64,000 nucleotides of DNA from positions 930,001 to 994,000 of the forward strand of contig JAIXMN010000002.1 in assembly GCA_025716815.1 (NCBI GenBank). The letters run 5' to 3'. This document shows positions 35,145 to 47,285 of the stretch, one piece after another (the first letter of the stretch is position 1; each line of letters starts with the position of its first letter). The stretch comes from Dichotomocladium elegans (taxonomy: Eukaryota > Mucoromycota > Mucoromycetes > Mucorales > Lichtheimiaceae). The position numbers and the translations under genes were made by a program. The notes under the pieces were generated by a model, which was not told where the DNA came from, ran no database searches, and saw only the letters and a program-made list of their open reading frames with translations.

Positions 35145-37125
35145 TCAATTTGAACGGCTACTACTACTAATACCGTTTCTATTTCTGTTATTATAATTGT
35201 CTTTGTTGTTATTCTTGTTGCTCATGTGCTGTGTGAGGGTTTCGCGATATCGTTTGTATGGGAATGTCTCTGCACGTTCAATGGCTCGGTTTGGAAGCAT
35301 GAACTCGAGAAAGGTCCAAAACAAATAATCGAGGGCCACAAGCATGCAAAATATTTTACCGGCGTAAAGGCCGCATCCGTAGTAGCGTCGGAGACGTTCG
35401 ATCAACGGGGCTTCCTGGATTTGGGAGATCATATCGTAAACCTGCCAACCGAACCAAATTGAGCATGGCTTAGCGATTATTACCAAGTACGGTAGTTTTT
35501 GTCTCTTACCTTTTCTGTACGTTCAGCCACGTTGGACCAACTGTACATGTCTTTGAGTTCATCATTGAACCGGCTGGGATCGACTTCATCGTAGCGGATC
35601 ATATGAACCGCCTTCGATATAGCAATGACTAGATCTGTTGTTTTTCCCGGGCAACACATATTTATCAGTTAGTAAACGTCCGCCTCCAGAACACCTGATC
35701 CTCCTCCACCCACTTCCGCCTGCTTTTTGGGTCCGTCTTTACCGTCTTCCTCTGGCATCGCGTAATTAATCATGTGGCTCGGTAACACTTCGGGGACACC
35801 TCCCACCTTCGTGCTGACTACAAACAGTCTGCGCCGCAAGTATTAGCAGCCGACAAAGACAAGAAAATCTATTTAGTGAATAAAGGATACGATCCTCACC
35901 CTGCGCATGCAGCCTCAACGATGGCGATACAGAACGCTTCAGTTAGGCTTGTGTTAAGGAAGATGTTGCCTTGAATCAGCACATTACGCACTTCATGATG
36001 CTTCACTGAACCAAGCAGCTCTACCCGATCATGTAATAGATGTCGTTCCCGCATTTGCTCTAGTTCGATTCGCTTGGGTCCGTCGCCGCCTGCGTAGCAA
36101 GTAAGGTCAGCACCAGGAACTTACATCATACGTTCCGTATGGAGTTTTGCCTTCCCGTATTTTTACCGATAATAAACCTGACATTTTTGTACATGGCACA
36201 TATACGTGGAATGACTGCCACGAGTAAGTCCACGCCTTTCCGATATACCAGGCGGCTGATCACCACAATGGTAACTAAGAAACAAGCATTAAATACCTGG
36301 CTACTCAAGAGGAGAAGTAAGTTCTGCTTACTCCAGTTAGGATCAGAGGCACTAGGATCAGGCTTAAACTGAGACGCCACCAGCGCGTTCGGAATGACAG
36401 ATACATTTTTTGGGGATAACGCTGCCCGCAGCACCGTATTCTCCTTGCTGATTTTGGTTTGCATCATCTCTTCTACGTTGTCATTATTCACTGGTGATTT
36501 ACCTTGTATGGGATACGCAAATGACATGGTCAATGTCACTCAAGGTGAACTTGAGTAGTTTATTGGTCAGGATGGAGCTGGCATCAGCGAAGCCAAAGAG
36601 GGAGTGGTCCGTAAAACAGACCTTATATCCCATGGTCTTGCCGTGCAGAATGGCCTCATGGCAGAGAGCCGAAAAAGCGCCGTGGCCGTGAATGATATCA
36701 ATATCTTCTCGAACGAGAATATTACGAAGAATAGGGAAGGATCCATAGATTGTCGGTAGTGTTGCTTCGGCGTACACAACCACCGTGGGTATATAATACA
36801 CTTTGAGTCCATTTGTCAGGTAACGTACGCCCGTCCGATGACCATAGGCATGAGTAATTATCACAACCTATTTGCCCGCCATCCCCAACAACGTTTTAGT
36901 GTTAGCGATTAATTTAGAGGTTTCGCAGGCTGACCTTACCTTATGGCCACGATAGATCAATTGTTGCGATAAATGATACAAATGGCTCTCTACACCACCA
37001 AAGTTTGGGTAGAAAAAGTCAGAGACCATGCTGACAAAAAGGAGGGGAGAACATGCTCAGCGACAAAAGAAATCCTTTTTTATAATGGTCGCAAAACTGT
37101 TTGCGTACCAAATGTTATACAGCAT
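35145..37125 (-). CDS. GPI3: PIG-A/Gpi3, GPI-anchor N-acetylglucosaminyltransferase catalytic subunit
   Basis: This is the catalytic subunit of the GPI-GlcNAc transferase, which adds GlcNAc to phosphatidylinositol on the cytosolic face of the ER, the first step of GPI-anchor synthesis. Motifs in order are [109 protein letters not shown] and [17 protein letters not shown] (the GT4 E-x7-E), then VGGVPEVLP. The start is a 17-nt first coding exon (37125-37109) spliced to 37030, which completes the ICMVSDFF motif. A C-terminal membrane segment precedes an Asn-rich tail ([16 protein letters not shown]). The gene is divergent from the gene at 37260, with 134 bp between start codons. Confidence 0.96.
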
Positions 37126-37259
37126 GATATTCGATGATGGTCATGGGCACGCTCCGTTGGAAATTTGCTGAGGACGGATTAGACGATTAAACTGTAAGGT
37201 GGGACGTGCCCCTTTACTCTCTATGTCCACGCCTAAAATTCATGTTCCGCCCGCTCACC

Positions 37260-37876
37260 ATGTCTTTTCGAGTCACTTCATTTCGTGAATGGTACGTTTG
37301 GAAAAAGGGCATTGTGATCAAGCTGCCTGAAATTCAATGGTCGGCGCTGTATAAGTGTGGATACATGGTCGCGGTTAAGCGACGAAGGTGCCAAGGTCAT
37401 CGCATCGGTTGATCGTAACAATCCCGTGAAAACTACTGAGGATCTTCGCCAAGTGGTAGATAGTCGTAAGCATTATTGAAGAGCAAATACATGCCACTTT
37501 ACGCGTTCTGTATTTAATATGTGTAATTGATCTGTATTTAGTAAAAAACGTGCTCGAGAAAATGTACGAGGCTTATGATACAGCAGCAGCAACAGCAACT
37601 CCAATGAATGAAATGACGTCGCCGTCATCTATCGCGCTGAAGCTCCGTAGCTGTGTAGAGATGTTTGATCAGGAATACATGGTCAAGGTAGAGTTGAGAG
37701 AGCAAAGGAGATGGAGATATTGATCAACTCTCTAGGAATCGATTTTTTCAATTCTAAGTACACGAGGCTATTTTACACAGCAACATCTCAATGGCAGTGC
37801 TGCGATATGGGCAGCGGAACCGTACATTGACCGAGGTCGTGTAAATGCATTGATAGAGGATAAAGATGATCAATAG
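37260..37876 (+). CDS. unrecognised four-exon gene, 138 residues
   Basis: Exons 37260-37348, 37380-37465, 37542-37687 and 37781-37876 give an open frame of 138 residues. The first exon ends REWYVWKKGIVIKLPEIQW, the second carries DEGAKVIASVDRNNPVKT, the third is helical with an Ala/Thr patch, and the last reads NGSAAIWAAEPYIDRGRV. I recognise no family. The KKGI...QW pattern recalls PC4-type coactivators and DEGA.VIAS recalls Ragulator LAMTOR4, but neither convinces me. Intron 1 would be only 31 nt (37349-37379), below the usual fungal minimum, so that junction may be wrong. Introns 2 and 3 are ordinary. An upstream in-frame ATG exists at 37242. Confidence 0.5.
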
Positions 37877-38087
37877 ACTACTATAATCTTAGTACTTTGG
37901 CTCCGTGTGCGTGTTCTCTCCAGTAGATCCTCAGGGAGGACTGAACCATACTGCTGGGCAGATCACCTCATTCTCCTGTTGGACTGACTTTCAAATTTTC
38001 CGTTAAAGGAATCTTAATCCCCTTCCGTTTTCTTTTTCTCTCTTCCTTTTAGTTTATTGACAACCCACCACGTATTCCCGCTCCTCG

Positions 38088-41000
38088 ATGGACTTTTTGT
38101 CAGTTGTGGCAAAAAATGACCTTGAGAAGGCCCGACACTTCCTACAGAACGGCACCGATGTGAACAGCCCGATTCTCTGGAACGCCAAAAACACCTACTC
38201 GCCCGTGCTCCCCGTTGACACTGCCTCCCGACCCGAACTACGCGACCAAATTCAGAGCAGCAAGGAGTATCACGCCCGCCCACTTAACATCGCTGTTATT
38301 GGCGGCCATGCAGATATGGTTCGATTGCTGCTCAGTGCAGGCGCCGACATAAACCTCAAGGATGGCCGAGGAAGGTAAAGAAAAAGGAGTGGAAATACAA
38401 GGGCACCGAACGATCCCCCTTTCGTGTAACGCACGCTTCTTCATGATTCTCTTTTTAGAACGGCGCTTGTGTGCGCCATTTTTGGATTAGACGTAGAAGT
38501 CGCCGACATTAATACAACCAACCTCCCGCTCATCTCACAGACCCACAAACACCATGCAGATATTACGAAAAACATCCTACTCGTACATCCCAATCTGTTT
38601 GTCTCAACGCTTGATGCACCGCAATACGAGATCAAGGGTATCACCCCTCTTTGTCTTGCCAGCTATCTGGGGAAGGACATGCTCATCCAGCTATTGCTTG
38701 AGGATGGCCGCGTGAATGTCGATGGAACAGATAGTAAGAGTGCAACGGCACTCATGTATGCAGGTACATTGTTGGATAGAAAAGTAACTGAGGTGTATCA
38801 TTGATTCTTCTTTTTTCTAAGCCCGGGATGGCAATTTACCAATTGTGAAAACCCTCCTTGGATACGGCGCTTCCCCTGATCTGACAGATGCCCATGGTTG
38901 GTCAGCTATCCAATATGCGGGTCGAAGTCCTGAAATTGTCCAGCTGTACGAGGAGTCCCTTCGTTGCAAGCGTGCTGACTCGAACGTAAGCATACCATCC
39001 ATAAAGCTCAGTCAAACCGAAGTTGACATACGAAGTCTTTCTTTCAGCTTGTGGATGACACGAAATTTCCCATCCATTACGCCAAACTATCCAATCTCAT
39101 TGCATCCATACCCGAATACCCATCATCTCTCTCTCACGTCAAATTCGACACGCTCAGAAACATCGATCTCCTTGACCCTGTTGGTGCTCCCATTGTGCAA
39201 ATAATCCGATCCGCTTTTCTGCAGGCAGTAAAGACACACGACCACCACACCCTCCAAACACTCCTCCTTTGGTCCCCACCTCTTTTGGCCGATGAGCGTC
39301 CACTCTCAGGGCCGCTTTTGGTTAATTATCATGATCCTAAAACCGGCTTGTCTGCACTCCATTATGCCATGCGCACCAAACCCTTACCTTCACTTGATAC
39401 CATCATGCTCCTTTATCTTGCCGGTGCTGACATCAACTCGCAGACCCTGCTTGGCCGAACAGCCTTGCATCACCTTGCCCGTTTTGGAGTTGATAAGGAT
39501 GGCAAGTCCTGGGGTATTCAAAAAAGCAAAGGAAACAATAATGAACGCAATAAGAAACAGAATTCTCGCCCACCGCCGCGGATGAATTCGCTTTCATCCT
39601 TGACCTCTCAGCCCTTCGGTGATACAGGCAATGCAAAGGATGAAAATCGTTATTCTGCTCAAAGTGCTGCTTCTTCAGGATCAACATCTTCATATTGCAG
39701 TAGCAACATCGATATGGCTGACCCGCTGGCGAAGCACATTCTTGCCGCACCCACTGTTCCGCAGCATCTGGCCTTGTGTGCCTCACTGTTGATTCGTCTG
39801 GGTGCCTTGGTCAATATTGCTGATCCAAATGGCAACACGCCTTTGCATTTTGCAGCAGAATTTGGCGGAGTACCCGAAGTGCTTGAGGTGCTCATCATGG
39901 AAGGTAATGCGGATGTGACACTCAAAAATAAAAAGAATTGCACACCGCTCGAAATGTGCCGCAACGAAGAAATCCGAAACCGCATTATAGGTAAGAGGAT
40001 TAGATATATGTACTTATCCAAATATACTCAATGTTGTTATTCACGGAAATCTAGCTCTTGAACATGAACGCAAGACCAAATCAACCGGCTCTTACGTGAA
40101 CCAAAGCAACAGCAAACCTTTTGACACTGCGAGTGAGTATCGAGTGGGTCTGTCGCGCTCTGCATCCCGATCAACGCTCCAGTCCGCCGCCGCCGCTGCC
40201 CGTCAAGCTGACCGCCGGCGACGGTGCTCCGAGCTGGACAAAAATGGTCCAGCAAATGTTTCGGACGACGACGACGACAATGACGACGATATTGATCGCA
40301 ATTTTGAAAGGATTCTTAAGGCGTTCTTGAGCTATCAAACGACATTCACAGACAGCATTGAGTCCGCACTGACTCATATCACAGACAGTCTCCTGGACAC
40401 GTCCCAGCTTTCCGCAGATGAACATGTCAAGTCGACAGTACAAGTGTACGACACGATCACACGGTTACGGCTCGAGTTGCAAGAAGCACACGACATGTTT
40501 GACGATGCAGATAAGAGGGTAGAAAGAGTAATGCTGCACTATCGCGAGGAACTCGAACAGGTTGAGCAGATACACCAGGCCGACTGGGACATGTCTGAGC
40601 TGCAGTGCGACAAGGTGGAAAAGCTGTATGACGTTTTTGAACAGATTGACGGGCGGTTTACCAAGCTTGAGCAGGAGCAAGAGGAGCTCATTGATCAACT
40701 TGAGTCGATGCGCAAGGCGGTGCTACGATATTCTAAGAATAGCCTTGGCGAATGTAGCGAGGGTGAGTTCACAAATGCCATGACCAATCTGACCCAGTCC
40801 CTGGTAATCCTTGACACGGTGTCGGTGGATCCCGCGCTGTACTCGCGGGAGGATATCGGGCGCCTCAATCACGATATTGGGGAGATGGTCAAGGTTGCCC
40901 TCGAAGAGATTAACAAGCGCCAGCACGACCCGCTGCTTGGTGAGGTCAAGGAGACCATCATACTTCAGTGGGAAAAGGTACATAAGGTCTTGACAAAACC

Positions 41001-42688
41001 GCCTGAGGAGGAACAGCAGCAGCAGCATCATGGAAATGGCCCCAACCTTCCGTTACCACCCATACCGGTGCAAACCTTGCGACCGCGCCATTGGGAACGG
41101 CAAAACACAGTGGCGCGCATATATTCGCGTAGGAAGGCTGCTCCTGAAGGCACGCTGAACGAACTTGAGTTAACCTTCGATATTCTGCATGCCAATCAAT
41201 ACGAGATTCAAAAAGATCTCGACCGCACTCGTCAGCAGGTGGCTCAAATTCAGACGCTTAAGCGGACCATGTATGATGCAATGCTCAAACTGGAGGCCGA
41301 GCTTGCGGCGCCAGAGGCCGAGCGAAAGCGACCAACTGCCGAGATCAAGAGCGAACTTGAGAGTGTGCTGCTCAAGACAAAGCAGCTGTTTGAGCAGAAT
41401 GAGGAACTGGAGAAAGAGCGGGCACAATTACGCACCGAATTGGAGAAGGTTGAGAAGGAGGTAGAAGCTACCCAGAATAAGCTGCGTAAGACACGTCCGC
41501 CACTCCTTTTGCAAGGTCTTCTGGAACGGCTTGAGACAGATATGGGCCCAGTTGTGCGGACAGAGACGGATTGGAGAGAAGACCCGAGCCTTGTAGCAGA
41601 AGTGTTCTTTGAGTCCGAGTCCGATGATGCAAGCAGCAACAGCAGTATCTCTTGTGAGGGCGGCGAAGGGAGTCAGCCGCAATGGCTGAACCGCTTCACG
41701 AGTCAGATTGCTGTGAAATGCCTCGTGGCGCGCCTTGATGCCAGTTTGTATTGCCTCAAGGTCCTTGCAAAGAACCATATTAGCCGATCGTGTCAGGTGC
41801 TATTGGAGGTCCAGACAAGTCTAGCCCAGGCCAATGCGCAGCTTGAGGAGGCTCGTAATCAGATGAATGCCCTGTACGACGATGCAGCTGAGGTTGCACA
41901 CCAGGTATTTACACTCAAGACCGAACTCGAAAAGATTGTGAATGATCGCAAGGAGGAAATCGTCAAAGTATGGGAGGTTGTTGAAGAGGTTTCTGGAGGA
42001 ATCGACATGTCAGTTATCACCGGCCAAGAATCGCTTCCACTCGCCAGTGTTGATCGCGAAAATGGGTTTAGCACGGGTGAAGACCAGGAACGACATCAGC
42101 GGATCATCTATGAACTCGAGCAGCTTCAGAACGTATATGAGAATCTTCAGGATGCTATTGAGGAGCTCCAGCGAGAGCAGGAGATGATTGACCAAAATTT
42201 GCGGCACCTTGCAACACAGCTCATTGAACCCCAGGTCGACAAACTCGTTGGGCAGGCAGAAGAGTCGCTGTTGACAGTCAGTGATCGGCTCGCCGAGCTG
42301 ATGGAACGGGTCTGTCAAGGCGAATATGGACTTCTGTCAGCGACAAAGTAAGAGCGCACATTGTCTATGACATATCACTTGATCCTTTAATCTAACACTT
42401 TTATTAAATAGTGTCCAACCACCCCCTGCTTCCCGTTCGAGCAATCACTTCTCAGCCGCGGCACAGGCCAGTCTTCGATCCAACACGCCTCGCTCTCCAC
42501 GGGAACGGAGAGGCGCGACGCGAACTTCTGGGGCTTTGAGCATTCAGAGCAGGCATATGTCGGTCAACTCTACACTAAGTTTCACGTCTTTGTCTTCATA
42601 TCATCAAGAACGCATGCTCGAACGTGTATCTTCTTTGAGCAGTGCTTTTAGTCGATCGCGATTATCTACTGTGAAGCAACGGCATTAA
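38088..42688 (+). CDS. large ankyrin-repeat and coiled-coil protein
   Basis: Six exons (38088-38374, 38459-38763, 38822-38985, 39048-39990, 40055-42347, 42412-42688) give 1,422 residues. The first 600 or so hold dispersed ankyrin repeats: RPLNIAVIGGHADMVRLLL, GITPLCLASYLGKDMLIQLL, GLSALHYAMRTKPLPSLD, GRTALHHLARFG and GNTPLHFAAEFGG. A Ser/Asn-rich insert lies between repeats. From about residue 650 there is an Asp-rich run (SDDDDDNDDDID), then some 700 residues of coiled coil (EEQEELIDQLESMRKAV, LEKERAQLRTELEKVEKEVE). The C-terminus is basic and Ser-rich (SIQSRHMSVNSTLSFTSLSS). It probably scaffolds a filament or membrane. The same architecture recurs in uncharacterised fungal proteins; I know no named function. 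Confidence 0.85.
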
Positions 42689-42751
42689 AATAAATTTTTA
42701 TCTCGACTCCTTTTTTTAAGCAAAAAATAAATAAATCTCTCTGTCGAGAAA

Positions 42752-43752
42752 ATGCCAGCCGAGAATCCATTGGTGCATTGTCTCGATCGTCTGAATTTAG
42801 GCGACGATCAGCGATTATTACAACGTGCGGAATATTACCAAGGGCTTTGCTCGTCGCGGATTCCGGTCAAAGTATTCGACAAGGGTCCGAATTGCAAAGC
42901 CGTTGTCGCGATCCAGCTTGCGGCCGAGAGTCTTCTGCTGGGGAACGACTGGGATACAAAGCTAGCTGCGCAGCTGGCAGGTTGCACGAAGCGCGGCTAC
43001 GAAAGCACGTTGAGCAATGTCCGCAAGAGTCTGAATCTACAGCCGAATGTGTCGTTAGACACGCTCGGCGTGGCCTTTGGATGCACGACGATGGTGCCAC
43101 TTGTCAAGACGTTGTGGGAGGAGTTTGCACCAGCCTACTTGGCGCGGCTGCGTGGGGCGCAGAGGCAGATAGCCAAGGAAGAACTTGAACAACAACCTGC
43201 ATGGAAAGGCGCAGTGTTTTATGCGTGCGCGAAAGCATTGGGTGTAAGTATGAGCGAAGCGAATGCAAGTGACTATGTTGGATGTTTCTGTGTCTCATGA
43301 GAGAAAAAAAAACTGTTCAGGAACGCTTGGCCAAAGCAAAAGTTCAGACCATGTGTGCGTGCACAGCCGCCGAGATGACAAGGTATCTAAAAGCGGTCGA
43401 GGAGGTGTCAAGCAAGTCGATCAGTGAGTTGAAGAAGAATGACAAGACGAGACGCACCGGAAGACGGCGGCAGAAAAGTGGCGATCCAGAGGAGGGCGAG
43501 GATGCCAGCGCGAAGGAGGCTGCAGAACCGGCCAAGAAGCGTGCGCGCAGTGCGTCGTCCTCCAAGCCTGGTGAACCAATTCCCAATGAAGCATCAGGGC
43601 CGTCCTCGCAGCCACAAGAAGCAAAAGAAACGACAATGCCCAAGTCAGGTGTTGCATCCATGATCAGCCACCAAGACTACCGAGATACCCGGCGATATCA
43701 TGACTACCTGGCCTGGCATGCCGAGCTCCATGCCCGACTGAAGGCCGCATAG
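42752..43752 (+). CDS. ORC6: origin recognition complex subunit 6
   Basis: This is ORC6, the smallest ORC subunit, which helps load the MCM helicase at replication origins. Two exons (42752-43243, 43321-43752) give 307 residues. The N-terminal half is the TFIIB-like cyclin-box region: VHCLDRLNLGDDQRLLQRAE, AVVAIQLAAESLLLGNDWD, LAAQLAGCTKRGYESTLSNV and LDTLGVAFGCTTMVPLVK. A second helical domain is split by the intron at the end of FYACAKALG. The C-terminal third is a basic, Ser/Ala-rich linker (TRRTGRRRQKSG, KKRARSASSSK) with SP-type sites. It ends in a conserved-looking helix (YHDYLAWHAELHARLKAA) that could be the ORC3-binding end. The gene follows the ankyrin gene by 63 bp on the same strand. 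Confidence 0.88.
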
Positions 43753-43867
43753 CCCCTTGCTTTGTTTTCTCTTCCCGCAAAATAGCAAGCCACAAATTTC
43801 TTCGCCCTAAACCCCCCCTTCTTTCGTCCAACCGCCCAACCTATATATATATATATATACAATAACC

Positions 43868-44488
43868 ATGTTGCTGTCCGCCTTGAAGGGTGTTGCGGCG
43901 CTGAAGAACATTACAGCACGAGGTCAGTGCCATTGTATAGAATAAACATGTTTCCTCTTTCAATTACAAATGTCTAATATTTGCCCTGTTTTTTAACCAG
44001 TTGCCATGCCTGCACAGGGTAAATAATGCTATAAGGAAAAAAAAGGACCAAGCTTAACAGTTTCATTTCATTCTCTTATAGTGCTTGCGCGCAGCATGCA
44101 GACAGCTGCCACCGAAGCCACCCCAAAGGATTTGGTGACCAAGCTTCGCGATCAGCTGCGATACTACGCGATCGCCGAAATTGCTGGCCGCCCGCTGCTC
44201 ATCACAAAGAATGACAAAGTCATTGTGAACCGTCTTAAGGACGTCAAGGTTGGCGATGTGGTCAAGTTGGATCGTGTCCGCGAGTTGGGTAGCAAGGACT
44301 ATGCTATCAAGGGTCGCCCTTACGTGGATGAAAAGCACTTCTCAATCTCGGCAACCGTGATCGAACATACAAAGAGCAAACTGATCCGTATCGTCAAGAA
44401 GAAGAGAAGAAAGAATTACAAACGTACCATTGAGCACAAGCAAACTCACACTGTGCTCCGAATCAATCAAGTGGAAGTCAATGCTTAG
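43868..44488 (+). CDS. MRPL21: mitochondrial large-subunit ribosomal protein bL21m
   Basis: This is bL21m of the mitochondrial 54S subunit. Three exons give 159 residues: 43868-43922, an 18-nt micro-exon at 44001-44018, and 44082-44488. Residues 1-30 form a basic targeting sequence (MLLSALKGVAALKNITAR and ARSMQT). The L21 domain follows: YYAIAEIAGRPLLITKNDKV, LKDVKVGDVVKLDRVRELGS, the family signature at IKGRPYV, VIEHTKSKLIRIVKKKRRKN and HKQTHTVLRINQV. The ATG is preceded by a (TA)n tract (43842-43859). Skipping the micro-exon would keep the frame, because 18 nt is six codons, removing part of the targeting sequence. Confidence 0.93.
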
Positions 44489-44674
44489 GAAACATAAACA
44501 TGGCCACCGTAACAACAATCTGTCAAATAATCCACCATATCATTCACACTCACCCACACACACGCGCACACATGCAACAATGACGAACCATCAAGATATG
44601 TCAACTTCCATATCAAATGACAGGCAACACATAAAAATTGTATAATAGGAGGTTCTTTCAATATATCTCGCTGT

Positions 44675-45935
44675 TCATTTGTTCCGTCGGTACGCTGTGC
44701 GCGCATCTGCTTGGTTTGTCGGAAAAACTATAGGATAATCTGATAAATGTGCGGAAACTTTAAAAGGAAAAAAAAAAAGTGATGCATACCGAGCATGTCA
44801 CAAATATTGACGTGAGGAGGGCGTGATGCAGTAAATGTGACTAGTTCCGCTATAATAAATACGATTGAGTAAGGTTTAGGGAAGCCGGATGGATGGGCGA
44901 AGTGAGTGCATACCAATATCTTGCCCAATAAGAGGTGTGAGGCCCTTGTAGACATCATCTGCCTTGTTCTTATCTCCACGGAATCGGATCGTTGAGAACT
45001 CTGTGTTCACCATCCCAGGGTTGATCTCACTATCAATACATATGAGAAAGCATGCTCTTATCGATAGAGCACTCACATACCTAACTCGAATCGGTGTGTC
45101 CATCAACTCGAAGCGCAAAGCAGTCGTGATGGCATCCACAGCGTGTTTAGTTCCTATGAAGACGGTTATCGTGCGCCCAGCCACACAACTCCCGAACAGA
45201 GTCCTTTCCTCCCTTTTTTTCTTTTTCTAATTACCGCAATAGATACTACCACCCGGGTAGCTTTGTTTGCCTGCCACGGACCCGATGTTGATGATGTGAC
45301 CTTGCTGGCGCGCAAGCATGCCGGGCAACACGGCCTGAGTGACAAAGACCAGGCCCTTGACATTGGTATCGAACATGGTATCAAAGTCTTGTTCGCTCAC
45401 TTGGAGGAGGGGATCGAGGCCCAGGACGAGACCGGCATTATTCACAAGGACGTCTATGCCATTCTTAATCGTTTCGGACAGGCTTTTTACAGCAATATCA
45501 ATGGCCTCTTTGCTCCGGACGTCAAGTCCGACCGTGTGAATTTCGATTCCGTTGTGAGTCTGTGCAAGTTCTTCCTTGAGGCGATCGAGGCGTTCAACGC
45601 GCCGTGCGGCAAGGATCTATTGACTTAACACAGTAAGTCGTTCACTGAGGAGGAGAGGTGAACGAAAAGACCTTTGACGTGTCTTACCAGGTTAGAACCT
45701 TCCTTTGCGAACTCGCGTGCACATGCTTCACCGATGCCCGACGAAGCACCTGTGCTTTTGAATCAAGCGAAGAAAGATTGTGACAGGGCGAGTTAAGCAG
45801 GTATGGCGGTAAGGAAAGAATAAGGACTCACATCAGGACATTCTTCTTGACGAGGCGTCCAGAACTATAGCATCGTGTGAGAGCAGAAGATCGCGTGGAT
45901 GCTAGAGCAGTAGCGGACAACAGGCGTATCATCAT
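44675..45935 (-). CDS. short-chain dehydrogenase (YMR226C/YdfG-type 3-hydroxy acid dehydrogenase)
   Basis: This is a classical SDR that probably oxidises L-allo-threonine, serine or 3-hydroxy acids with NADP+, as YMR226C and YdfG do. Eight exons give 288 residues. A basic N-terminal leader (IRLLSATALASTRSSALTR) suggests mitochondrial import. The cofactor loop is ITGASSGIGEACAREF, then LARRVERLDRL, the NNAG motif at VLVNNAGLVLG, and the catalytic Ser at NIGSVAGKQSYPGGSIYC. The YxxxK position is CGTKHAVD: with the preceding Tyr it reads Y-C-G-T-K, so the Tyr-Lys pair is joined by splicing. INPGMVNTEFSTIRFRGD and TASRPPHVNICDM complete the family pattern. It is divergent from PEX14. Confidence 0.93.
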
Positions 45936-46117
45936 GCGGGGAAGGGCGGGGAGAAAAAAGGGTGAGAGCAGCGGGGCATGACCTACATGAGAGACCATTT
46001 GCGTCTGCAAATTCAATGCCAGCACCTGCCTAACGATCAGTCAGCAAGTATCATATTTATTCATTCCCACTCGCCGCTCTTTATCTTTCTTCTCTCCCGC
46101 TCAAACCCACCCCCCTC
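45936..46117. promoter_or_regulatory. shared divergent promoter, SDR / PEX14
   Basis: Only 182 bp separate the two start codons, so the promoters must overlap or be shared. No TATA box is obvious. The PEX14 side is pyrimidine-rich. Confidence 0.5.
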
Positions 46118-47285
46118 ATGCGTGAAGATCTCGTGTCATCGGCAGTTTCATTCCTTTCAGACCCCAAGGTGTCATCCTCACCGCTTGCAAAAAAGGTCTC
46201 CTTTTTAGAGTCGAAGGGCATGACCACTGAAGAAATTGAAGAGGCTCTGGCCCGGGTAAATGGCAAGTCTACCGGAAATGGAGCTATTGCAGGTTCTACC
46301 ACCGCCCCCGCTGGCACTCTTAATTCTGGGCTAGGACACCTACAGCAGCCGCAAGCTGTTGGCGGTGGAATGGTTGTCGCTCCTCCAGTTCCTCAGCGTC
46401 CTTCCTATGACTGGAGGGATATCTTTGTGGCAGCTGTCTTGGCAGGCGGTATTAGCTATGGGATGTGGACGTTGGCCAAAGCAAGTAACTGAGTTAAACA
46501 GAAAAGTGACAATCCTTCGGCTGACATCTCTCACTATTTTAGAAACTTCTTGGCCCTTGGTTCCAGGTACCAACTCAAAAAGACCTGGATGAGGACAAGG
46601 CGAAGCTAGATGCACAATTCCAAGCAGGTAAGGAATAGGATAAACATGACTATATATATAGAGAGAGAGGGAGAATCTGATCTGTCTTTTCAGTGGAGGA
46701 TTCGCTCAAGGAACTCAAACAGCAAACCACGGATACGCTCGATACTGTTGCTTCACAGTCTAAAAAGGTGGACAGCTCGCTTCAAGAACTTGAGACTATA
46801 CTCAAGAACCTCAAACTTGGTGATGCAGAGCGGGACGTTGAATTCAAGGGTTTAAAGACGGATGTTGAGGCGCTCAAAGATTTGATCCCGAAGGTACCTC
46901 ATACACACACATACAGAAGACTGTTTTGAACGTGCTGACAATTTGCGGGTGGGGTTGGTAGTTGATGGATATGAATAAGGAAGCTCAGGCAACTATCCTT
47001 GGTGAACTCCAAAACGAAGTCAACTCACTCAAATCGCTGCTCATGAGCAGACGTCCCACCACACCTTCCGCTCCTGAACAGAGGAACGGTGCCGATAGCC
47101 CAGGCTCCAGCATCGCTCCATCACATGCCGCATCGACTTCCGTCACTGGGTTATCTACTCGACTGTCTAACGCGTTGAATAACACAAACAACAGTCCGGC
47201 AGGCATTCCGGCTTGGCAACTTGCCAGTGTCAACAAAGATGCCGCTGGCACTTCCTCTTCCTCTCAGTCATCCTCTTCCTCCTAG
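46118..47285 (+). CDS. PEX14: peroxin 14, peroxisomal docking protein
   Basis: Pex14 is the membrane docking partner for the import receptor Pex5. Four exons (46118-46480, 46543-46627, 46694-46893, 46962-47285) give 323 residues. The N-terminal domain has REDLVSSAVSFLSDP, KKVSFLESKGMTTEEIEEAL and a Pro-rich PPVPQRPSYDWRD. It is followed by a single hydrophobic segment (IFVAAVLAGGISYGMWTLAKKL). A long coiled coil (SLKELKQQTTDTLDTVASQS, VEALKDLIPK) and a Ser/Thr/Asn-rich tail complete the usual layout. The first intron (46481-46542) has the GC donor GCAAGT; using the GT two codons later creates a stop. The hydrophobic segment continues directly across this junction. Confidence 0.92.

Noticed and set aside
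37260..37876. Assignment as a PC4 coactivator or LAMTOR4 subunit
   Set aside because: Only short similar stretches are seen, in different exons, and the rest of either fold is missing.
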